From: an uncultured bacterium
Lineage (GTDB): Bacteria; Patescibacteriota; Minisyncoccia; CAIUEV01
DNA length: 12,106 nucleotides
Assembly: GCA_903898335.1 (NCBI GenBank)
Contig: CAIUEV010000048.1
Coordinates: forward strand, 1 to 12,106
Direction of reading: 5' to 3'
Shown: one piece after another, positions 1-4,598 of the stretch
Position numbering within the stretch: the first letter of the stretch is position 1
How the letters are laid out: each line of letters starts with the position of its first letter
Position numbers and translations under genes: made by a program
The notes under the pieces: generated by a model
The model's database searches: none
What the model saw: only the letters and a program-made list of their open reading frames with translations
What the model was told of the DNA's origin: nothing

Positions 1-102
1 AAGGGAGTAGGCCCCGTACGGGGTCGAAGCGCCTCACTCCTAATGCCTTCGTGTGATGGAGATGATATAGTCCACGCGTCCCGGAAACGGGAGGAGCACG
101 TG
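1..102 (+). ncRNA. 3' part of a probable group I self-splicing intron inside a tRNA gene (partial)
   Basis: The bases before the tRNA 3' exon do not form the rest of a tRNA and carry group I intron signs. GATATAGTCC at 64-73 matches the usual 3' strand of P7 (the S element, typically AGATATAGTCC). It is followed by a hairpin CCCG-GAAA-CGGG at 81-92 in the P9 position with a GNRA loop. The base before the presumed 3' exon is G (102), as required for the terminal omega-G. CCCCGTACGGGG at 12-23 could be another paired element. The 5' part of the intron and the 5' tRNA exon lie outside the window, so the P3/P7 pairing cannot be checked. Group I introns are known in the anticodon loops of several bacterial tRNAs. 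Confidence 0.55.
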
Positions 103-1712
103 TAATCCCTTGGTCGCAGGTTCGAATCCTGCCGCCGGAGCCATGTGGGATTAGCCGAGTTAAAAGCTCGGCTTTTCTCTTTGTTAGAGCCTGTTTTCGG
201 AGGTTCGAACCGTTCAGATTTTTGTTTTGCCGAAGATGAGACGAGAATCATCGGCAGAAGCGCAGAATCCGTGTCAATGCTTATGTTTTTGTCCTTTAAG
301 AGGAGGTTCGAACCGAGCGCAGATAAAATGACCTTTCGCGCATGCTGGCCCCGTTCCGTGAATGCTTCTTTGGCATCACTGGCGAACGTAAGCACGTTGT
401 CGGCCGTCTGAAGCCAGCTGTCCACCCGGGCATCGGTGTCATTCAAAAGTTCGTGGAGTTTTGCTTTCTCCTGGTTGATCGTTGATTTCTTTCTTGCAAA
501 TTCTTCTTCACTAATTTCTCCGGCGGCACGCATGTCGATGAGCGCGTCCAGTTTCCGCACGCATGCTTCGTAATTCTTCTGCTGATTAGAGAGGATCGCA
601 TTGCGGTCGGCCGCTTCGCGACCGTTCTCGTTCTGCAGCCACTTCATAGCCCAGCCATGGAATTCTTCAGGCGGTTGGACTTTAGCGAGCGTGCCGGTGA
701 TCTGCTTTTCCATTTCTTTCACTTCTATGCATTTCTGAGCACATGGACCTTTGCGTTTTGTGCAGTGATAATAAGTATAGTGGTGAACATTGCCGTTCTT
801 ATTTTTCTTTGTCTTGTTTTCGGCCGTGACCATGCATCCACATTCACCGCACCTGATCATTCCGGTATATGCGAATGAATGCGCTTCCGGCTTCGGTTTA
901 CTGCCACGGCCCAGGAGTGCTTGGACGCGATCATATTCATCGCGCGTGATCATTGGTTCGTGCTTGCCTTTGTGCCAGTTGCCCGATCCGGCCGGCCATT
1001 CAAACCATCCGTAGTAAAAGGGATTGTAAAGCACGCGGTAGAAACCACTTCGTGCCAATTTCTTTAAGCCCCATTGATTGACCGCGATCTCATGAACGCG
1101 CGGTGCTGTATATGTGCCACTCAAAATCATATCGAACATTTTCCGGATTATCGGAAACATCTTTGGGTCTTTGCGAATTGTTTTAAAACCTTTCATTTTA
1201 TCCGGCGTGTTCATGTATCCAATCGGAGCAACGCCCGGATGCCAGCCCATCTCTACTTTGCGCCTTAAGCCACGCTTTACGTCCACGCCTTTGTTGTCGT
1301 TTTCCAGCTTGGCTTGGCTGCACAAAAGGTTTAGTAAAAATTTATCATTTGGCGAATTCTTAAAAGCCTGTCCGGGCGTGCGGATTTCGAGGAGCTTATT
1401 CTGGTCCATAAGGTAGACCAAATAGCCGGTGTCCACGGAATTACGCGATAACCGGTTCGGATGCCACGCAATGATGCCTTCGGCTTCACCTTTCTCTATT
1501 CGTTTTATCATCGCGTTGAAGATCTCCCGACCTGGTGCTTTGGCTGAGTAGGATTCTTCGAGACGTTCCACAATCTGAAGCTTTTCCCGTTTTGCGAGTG
1601 CTTCCAATTCGCTCTTTTGCGAGTCAATCGAAAGGACTTGTCTGTCTTCTTGTTCTGAAGATTTTCGAGCGTAGAGGAAGTACTTGAGTTTTGGTTGTAC
1701 TTCCTGGTTCAT
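1..1712 (-). CDS. Large serine recombinase (site-specific integrase), open at the left edge
   Basis: The frame starts at ATG 1712-1710 and stays open to base 1 (570 codons), so the stop is outside the window. The N-terminal resolvase domain has YARKSS at residues 14-19, with S18 as the likely nucleophile, and the conserved NRLSRN at 86-91. A recombinase DNA-binding domain follows (RSGFYRVLYNPFYYG, 221-235). Next comes a zinc ribbon beginning CGEC (288-291), with later cysteines in YYHC and KGPCAQKC, and a charged region likely to form a coiled coil. Such enzymes integrate and excise mobile elements at att sites with no host factor. The gene starts one base after the stop of the upstream gene and is probably translationally coupled to it. 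From residue 524 the frame runs antisense through the tRNA (WLRRQDSNL...) and then its intron, so the true C-terminus is uncertain. The conserved part probably ends near residues 480-515. Confidence 0.93.
   Translation of the reverse strand, partial: MNQEVQPKLKYFLYARKSSEQEDRQVLSIDSQKSELEALAKREKLQIVERLEESYSAKAPGREIFNAMIKRIEKGEAEGIIAWHPNRLSRNSVDTGYLVYLMDQNKLLEIRTPGQAFKNSPNDKFLLNLLCSQAKLENDNKGVDVKRGLRRKVEMGWHPGVAPIGYMNTPDKMKGFKTIRKDPKMFPIIRKMFDMILSGTYTAPRVHEIAVNQWGLKKLARSGFYRVLYNPFYYGWFEWPAGSGNWHKGKHEPMITRDEYDRVQALLGRGSKPKPEAHSFAYTGMIRCGECGCMVTAENKTKKNKNGNVHHYTYYHCTKRKGPCAQKCIEVKEMEKQITGTLAKVQPPEEFHGWAMKWLQNENGREAADRNAILSNQQKNYEACVRKLDALIDMRAAGEISEEEFARKKSTINQEKAKLHELLNDTDARVDSWLQTADNVLTFASDAKEAFTERGQHARKVILSALGSNLLLKDKNISIDTDSALLPMILVSSSAKQKSERFEPPKTGSNKEKSRAFNSANPTWLRRQDSNLRPRDYTCSSRFRDAWTISSPSHEGIRSEALRPRTGPTP
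103..143 (+). tRNA. tRNA 3' exon, probably tRNA-Asn(GUU), interrupted in the anticodon loop
   Basis: The T-arm is complete: stem GCAGG (116-120), loop TTCGAAT (121-127), stem CCTGC (128-132). It is followed by the acceptor 3' strand CGCCGGA (133-139), discriminator G (140) and encoded CCA (141-143). TAA (103-105) would be the end of the anticodon loop and TCCCT (106-110) the 3' strand of the anticodon stem. With an intron between positions 35 and 36, the loop CTGTTAA of tRNA-Asn fits. The G discriminator and the inferred acceptor strand TCCGGCG also suit Asn. tRNA-Thr(UGU), with the exon starting at 101, is an alternative, but Thr usually has an A discriminator. The 5' half lies outside the window, so identity is inferred. 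Confidence 0.75.
153..181 (+). terminator. Intrinsic terminator of the tRNA gene
   Basis: A perfect 7-bp stem AGCCGAG (153-159) / CTCGGCT (167-173) with a 7-nt loop is followed by a T-rich run (173-181). It lies 10 nt after the tRNA CCA. The T-run is present only on the plus side, so it serves the tRNA and not the convergent recombinase gene, whose frame passes straight through it. Confidence 0.8.
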
Positions 1713-1713
1713 A

Positions 1714-2418
1714 TTATTGCGTGAGATTAAATTCTTTCAGCGCGTTCCTATAAAGATCAATCGTATTGTTGTAGCTGAAGATATGACCAGTTGAAGTAAT
1801 ACCGACCTGTATGAACGGAGCGCGTTCTGCTTCAATGTCTTCAGGTAGTTGCTTCTCGTAATTCATGTCGTTCCAAGTGAAGAAGATGTTACTGCCCTCC
1901 GGACGGCCGGTCTTGCTGTTGTTTTCTGATGTGAGCGTTGACTCGACCTGCACAAAGTCTGGATACACTTTGTCGAGAAAGGTACGGACCATTTCCTCGA
2001 GCTGGGCGTATGTTTTGGTGTCGCCGGTATAATCAGCAACATGATGGAATGAGACTACTTGCCCGGTTTTGGAATCAACCTCGGCATTATCGTTACTGGT
2101 CTTGCCGGTGAACGTGACCGACATCTCATCAACCATTCCCACTCCTTTGACTTCGTTCACATACTTTATAAGGCCGAAATTTCCGTAGTGGCCATAAGTT
2201 GGTTGAGCGTGGAAATCAAACGTGCCTCTGGCTGCTTCAACTACACTCCTTAGCGAAGCCGTTGCTCTATCCAGTTCGGTCTGGCTTATGGAGCCTTCTA
2301 TTGGGGCAACATTGGCCTCACGCGATGCTTTGTGTGCTGAAAGAGCGTAAACCCCTGCAATCGCCCCAATGACCGCTACAACGGCGATTACTGCGGTAAT
2401 TCTTATATTTTTTGACAT
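1714..2418 (-). CDS. Membrane-anchored extracytoplasmic protein, possibly PepSY-like
   Basis: The frame is open from a TTG at 2484, which would overlap the stop of the upstream gene. I chose the ATG at 2418 because a hydrophobic segment follows it directly (residues 5-26, ending GVYALSA), giving a 234-aa protein with a signal anchor. No Cys follows, so it is not a lipoprotein. The rest is soluble and would face outside. It has two similar stretches, each ending in a beta-rich pattern: VDSKTGQVVSFHH and IQVGITSTGHIFSYNN. These resemble PepSY/YpeB-type repeats, but I do not recognise the family with certainty. It sits between a terminase-like gene and the recombinase, one base before the latter. 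A surface role (adhesion, exclusion or transfer) is possible but is inferred only from its location. Confidence 0.8.
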   Translation of the reverse strand: MSKNIRITAVIAVVAVIGAIAGVYALSAHKASREANVAPIEGSISQTELDRATASLRSVVEAARGTFDFHAQPTYGHYGNFGLIKYVNEVKGVGMVDEMSVTFTGKTSNDNAEVDSKTGQVVSFHHVADYTGDTKTYAQLEEMVRTFLDKVYPDFVQVESTLTSENNSKTGRPEGSNIFFTWNDMNYEKQLPEDIEAERAPFIQVGITSTGHIFSYNNTIDLYRNALKEFNLTQ

Positions 2419-2480
2419 ATTGTTGTTTTCATTAATTTTTTGACGACCTACTACAACACTGGTCCTACGCCGGAAAGAAG

Positions 2481-3068
2481 TCAAACATTTTCCGCACGGC
2501 GTTTCTGTGCCTGCTTGCGGTAGTGTTCTATGATCGCGTCGTCTATTGCCCGACCTAGCTCTTTTTCTTCCTCGGTCGGCGGTACTTGTTCAGCTTCATT
2601 GATGGCAACTATCTCGTGTTTACTAATTGTTTCACCAAGTTCGGTTCTCACCATTTCCCATAGCTGTTTTGATTCCTGGATGGTTGGCTGGTAACCGCTC
2701 CGGATTTTCTTCAGAAGCAGGACTAGTGCTCGTTCGAATATCTCCGCGATCTTATAGGTTTTTTCTCTTTTGATTTTGGCTACCTTTTCTTTCATTACCT
2801 CGAGTTCCTGAGCAAGTTTAAGGTCGCGTCGTTCTACCCATCGGTATTTTTTAGACCACTGTGCCAGTGTTCGGACAGTTGGAGCTGGTCCCAGCCTTTC
2901 TCTTAAAGCCTCGGAATCTGATGAAGGGTCACTGAAGCCTCGCTGAAGTCCTTCCCATGAGCGATGGAGCTTTGTGAGACTACCGGCATCGCAGTACAGA
3001 ATCCATGCGGTGTACTGCTGTTTCGTTTCGCCGGGCATTTTTGATGCTGTTAATGTTGGTAATTTCAT
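2481..3068 (-). CDS. HTH protein resembling a phage terminase small subunit
   Basis: The ATG at 3068 gives 195 aa. An in-frame GTG at 3089 would add seven residues, and neither start has a clear ribosome-binding site. The key region is TVRTLAQWSKKYRWVERRD (about residues 64-82). It matches the pattern of many phage DNA-packaging small subunits and related HTH proteins, in which a helix-turn-helix is followed by W-x-x-(K)-Y-x-W-x-x-R. A long charged helical segment follows (KLAQELEVMKEKVAKIKREK), then an acidic/basic C-terminus. The stop overlaps the alternative TTG start of the next gene in a TTGA arrangement. No large terminase, portal or capsid gene is present, so packaging is not established. 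It could instead be a regulatory or replication DNA-binding protein. Confidence 0.75.
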   Translation of the reverse strand: MKLPTLTASKMPGETKQQYTAWILYCDAGSLTKLHRSWEGLQRGFSDPSSDSEALRERLGPAPTVRTLAQWSKKYRWVERRDLKLAQELEVMKEKVAKIKREKTYKIAEIFERALVLLLKKIRSGYQPTIQESKQLWEMVRTELGETISKHEIVAINEAEQVPPTEEEKELGRAIDDAIIEHYRKQAQKRRAENV

Positions 3069-3085
3069 ATAGTTATTTAGGTTAT

Positions 3086-3097
3086 GCACAGATGTGC
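3086..3097. promoter_or_regulatory. Short inverted repeat upstream of the terminase-like gene
   Basis: GCACA-GA-TGTGC forms a 5+5 inverted repeat about 20 bases before the chosen start codon, in an A/T-rich gap between two genes. It could be an operator. No convincing -35/-10 pair is visible beside it, so the function is uncertain. Confidence 0.3.
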
Positions 3098-3152
3098 GTA
3101 TTACTTATACTGTCTTAATAATTTTTTTTTATTTTCTAATTCTTAATAAGGA

Positions 3153-3211
3153 GGTCATGGTGGTCCCGGGCCGGAGTTCACAGTGGTCTTTGACCGGGGA
3201 CCACTATGGTC
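3153..3211. repeat. Cluster of GGTC/GACC short repeats and palindromes
   Basis: Within 59 bases the GGTC/GACC tetramer occurs six times. It forms GGTC-TTT-GACC (3185-3195) and GACCA-CTA-TGGTC (3199-3211), with further copies at 3153-3156 and 3162-3165. The cluster lies in the last codons of the winged-helix gene and continues to its stop. It could be an iteron-like binding site for that protein, as in lambda where the origin lies inside the O gene. It could also simply reflect the repetitive Gly/Pro/Thr-rich coding tail. Confidence 0.35.
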
Positions 3212-3583
3212 TCCGATAGACATAAGCTGTGGATTGATCCGGTACTGGGTTCCGCCCCATCGTCCATGTTCGGGACTCTTTGTTCTGGTTTCAATCAGGC
3301 CGAGTGCTATCAGTTTCTTTCTTACACGCTTGCAGGTCGAAGTACCGAATCCATAGGCTTCAAATCCACGCTGGCGGCCGTCCTTTGTATTAAAAGATTT
3401 GTCGGTGTGCCAGAACCAACCGTCCTTGCCTCCATGCCGGTTGGAAAGATGGCAGAGCACCATCAGAAAATCGCGCTCGGCATGCGATAACACGTTGCGG
3501 AATTTGTCGCTGTCGAATGGCGTGTGCGGTGCCGGAAAGAAATTCGTATGTTTACCACGTGTTGTCCGGTTCGGTTGATTCAT
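3155..3583 (-). CDS. Winged-helix protein of replication-initiator/HTH_36 type
   Basis: The ATG at 3583 gives 142 aa; a GTG three codons upstream (3592) is an alternative. The centre reads LSHAERDFLMVLCHLSNRHG, then WHTDKSF, then STCKRVRKKLIALGLIETRT and GGTQYRIN. This is the layout of winged-helix domains in plasmid and phage replication proteins and HTH_36 proteins: a helical start, a recognition helix with basic residues, then a GLI-E/T wing. The tail after about residue 120 is Gly/Pro/Ser-rich and is encoded by a cluster of GGTC/GACC motifs (3153-3211). The 5' end overlaps the SpoVG-like gene by 32 bases in another frame. The likely role is DNA binding in element replication or control. 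At this length it is an N-terminal domain without an obvious second domain. Confidence 0.8.
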   Translation of the reverse strand: MNQPNRTTRGKHTNFFPAPHTPFDSDKFRNVLSHAERDFLMVLCHLSNRHGGKDGWFWHTDKSFNTKDGRQRGFEAYGFGTSTCKRVRKKLIALGLIETRTKSPEHGRWGGTQYRINPQLMSIGDHSGPRSKTTVNSGPGPP

Positions 3584-3860
3584 AAGATTCACTAAATATT
3601 TCTGCTACTTTTTCACTGACGGCTTTCTCGACCAGGACGCCGATTTCGTGGTTGATCGGATGAAAAATATTGATGTTCTGTCCGGCCACCTTACGTGTTG
3701 GGTAAACCAGCCGATATCCGCCTTCGCGCCTGGAGAATACCGCTACCGATCCCATCCAGAATTTGCTGTCCAGGACAAACGAAACAAACCCCAACAGCCC
3801 GTCCTGGGGTTTAACCGGATAGAATTGAATTTCGCTAATTGTGGTTGGGTGTAAGGTCAT
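3552..3860 (-). CDS. spoVG-like: SpoVG-like nucleic-acid-binding protein
   Basis: The 102-aa protein matches the SpoVG fold pattern. ISEIQFYPVK is the first strand, FVSFVLDSKFWMGSVAVFSR covers the central strands, then GYRLVYPTRK (the family's 'P-S/T-R-K' signature) and NIFHPINHEI (the 'hPi' motif before the C-terminal helix). SpoVG was named for Bacillus sporulation, but homologues are widespread small DNA/RNA-binding regulators and occur on phages and mobile elements. Sporulation is not implied here. The ATG at 3860 lies inside the preceding small gene (26-base overlap), and the 3' end overlaps the winged-helix gene. This indicates translational coupling along a compact early operon. Confidence 0.85.
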   Translation of the reverse strand: MTLHPTTISEIQFYPVKPQDGLLGFVSFVLDSKFWMGSVAVFSRREGGYRLVYPTRKVAGQNINIFHPINHEIGVLVEKAVSEKVAEIFSESYESTEPDNTW

Positions 3861-4035
3861 GGCTTTTCACTACTTTTTTCTTAAAGTCGTCGATGGACGG
3901 CTCACCCATATAGGTGATCTTGTAGAGTTTAAAAAGATTATTCGCGCGCAAAGACGCCTCCACATCGGAGAGCTTCACGCCGTAACGTTTCTCGTAGAGT
4001 TTTTTAAATTCTTTGACTGCTTCCTGGGGCAACAT
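3835..4035 (-). CDS. Small hypothetical protein, first gene of the minus-strand operon
   Basis: This 66-aa protein begins MLPQEAVKEFKKLYEKRYGVKLSD and is mostly helical and charged. The pattern 'QEA-(V/I)-xEF-xx-(I/L)-Y-x-x-x-(F/Y)-G-V-x-L-(S/P)' is one I associate with small conserved proteins of CPR genomes and mobile elements, with no known function. The ATG at 4035 directly follows a strong hairpin and a UUUU run (4036-4067) on this strand, so initiation or transcription entry into the gene may be controlled by that structure. The stop lies inside the next gene (SpoVG-like), showing coupling. Confidence 0.75.
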   Translation of the reverse strand: MLPQEAVKEFKKLYEKRYGVKLSDVEASLRANNLFKLYKITYMGEPSIDDFKKKVVKSHDLTPNHN

Positions 4036-4067
4036 AAAAGGCTGGCCCCTGCTGGGAGCTAGCCTTT
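4036..4067 (-). terminator. Terminator-like hairpin touching the start codon of the first minus-strand gene
   Basis: Arms 4037-4049 and 4055-4067 pair over 13 positions with one mismatch and one wobble, closing a 5-nt loop. On the minus-strand transcript the stem is followed by UUUU and immediately by AUG (4035-4033). This has the shape of an intrinsic terminator, or of an attenuator that masks initiation. It is downstream of the operon promoter and upstream of the first gene. On the plus strand the T-run after the stem is weak. Confidence 0.65.
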
Positions 4068-4097
4068 ATCTGTCTATTCAAATTCGTCGGTCTAATC

Positions 4098-4135
4098 GAG
4101 GCACCTTAGCCTCAGAGGGAAAATAAATTATTTTC
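4098..4135. repeat. Two short inverted repeats in the operon leader
   Basis: GAGGC-ACCTTA-GCCTC (4098-4113) is a 5-bp stem. GAAAATAA-A-TTATTTTC (4119-4135) is a perfect 8+1+8 A/T-rich inverted repeat. Both lie between the larger terminator-like structures of the minus-strand leader. They may be part of the RNA fold or protein-binding sites; the sequence does not decide between these. Confidence 0.4.
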
Positions 4136-4153
4136 AGAGTAAGCTGGAAAACG

Positions 4154-4277
4154 AAAAACGGGACCACGACTCTTGTCATCAATTGCACAAGCCAAATGGC
4201 AGTGCCGATAACAGTAGTCGTAGTCCCGTCGCGTTTAGACTGAGAATTCAGTCGCCGTCAGACCAACTAACACTGAT
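4154..4277 (-). ncRNA. Candidate structured leader or small RNA ending in an intrinsic terminator
   Basis: From the expected start of transcription (about 4277) the minus strand first forms GACTGA/TCAGTC (4236-4251). A long outer stem follows, with arms 4216-4229 and 4158-4171 (13 of 14 bases complementary in the DNA, the remaining pair a G-U wobble or mismatch depending on strand). It encloses an inner hairpin GCAC-(GCC-GGC)-GTGC at 4185-4205. After the outer stem comes UUUUUCGUUUU (4158-4148), which gives it terminator shape only on this strand. It could be a small RNA of about 120 nt, or a terminator read through under antitermination control. No matching RNA family is recognised. Confidence 0.5.
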
Positions 4278-4283
4278 AAATTA

Positions 4284-4313
4284 AGTATAACTGATTTTAT
4301 GCGGGACCGTCAA
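4284..4313 (-). promoter_or_regulatory. Sigma70-type promoter of the minus-strand operon
   Basis: Read on the minus strand: -35 TTGACG (4313-4308), an 18-base spacer, -10 TATACT (4289-4284). Both hexamers match the consensus at five of six positions. Transcription should begin near 4277 and run through the structured leader towards the gene starting at 4035. The spacer contains CGGGACC, which also occurs in the outer stem of the leader structure, so it could be a shared operator. That last point is only a suggestion. Confidence 0.7.
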
Positions 4314-4337
4314 CGTCAGTAATCCACTAATGACAAC

Positions 4338-4368
4338 TTTTGCCATTTTTGCCAGCAAGAGGTACAAT
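4338..4368 (+). promoter_or_regulatory. Sigma70-type promoter of the R-M/KAP operon with overlapping direct repeat
   Basis: The -35 TTGCCA (4340-4345) and -10 TACAAT (4363-4368) are separated by exactly 17 bases. The -35 box lies in one copy of a direct repeat TTTTGCCA (4338-4345 and 4347-4354, 9-base period). This is a plausible operator for the HTH protein encoded directly downstream. A ribosome-binding site AAGGA (4375-4379) is 9 bases before the ATG at 4389. Confidence 0.7.
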
Positions 4369-4388
4369 GTTTATAAGGAATTTTACTT

Positions 4389-4598
4389 ATGCCCAGTGAA
4401 CCAGCCGAAAAACTTTTGACCATTGAGGAAGTAGCAAAAATCCTTCGAGTCAGCACGCGCTCTGTAACTCGGTACATTGAATTTGGAAGATTGAAGGCTT
4501 CTAAAATTGGTGTATGGAGAATTAAGCAGTCTGACCTCGATAACTTTTTGGAACAGACAAGCAACCAAAAGAAAAATCGCTATGGCAAAAAAGATTAA
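4389..4598 (+). CDS. Excisionase/MerR-type helix-turn-helix protein
   Basis: The 69-aa protein contains a single DNA-binding domain at about residues 8-56: LLTIEEVAKILRVSTRSVTRYIEFGRLKASKIG followed by WRIKQSDLDNFL. This is the typical HTH_17/excisionase-family fold: helix-turn-helix, a wing with 'G-x-x-R/W', then a closing helix. A good ribosome-binding site and promoter precede it, and its 3' end overlaps the methyltransferase start by 17 bases. Two roles are reasonable: a control protein setting the level of the restriction-modification operon (the repeat at the promoter fits), or a recombination directionality factor for the recombinase. Its position at the head of the R-M operon favours the former. 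The tail after residue 56 is Lys/Asn-rich. Confidence 0.85.
   Translation: MPSEPAEKLLTIEEVAKILRVSTRSVTRYIEFGRLKASKIGVWRIKQSDLDNFLEQTSNQKKNRYGKKD

Noticed and set aside
657..1416. Several plus-strand open frames of 60-100 codons.
   Set aside because: They are antisense to the well-supported recombinase coding frame, have no ribosome-binding sites and show no protein-family pattern.
3148..3219. Plus-strand AAGGAGG two bases before an ATG opening a 20-codon frame.
   Set aside because: The spacing is too short for initiation, the frame is tiny, and it lies antisense to the end of the winged-helix gene.
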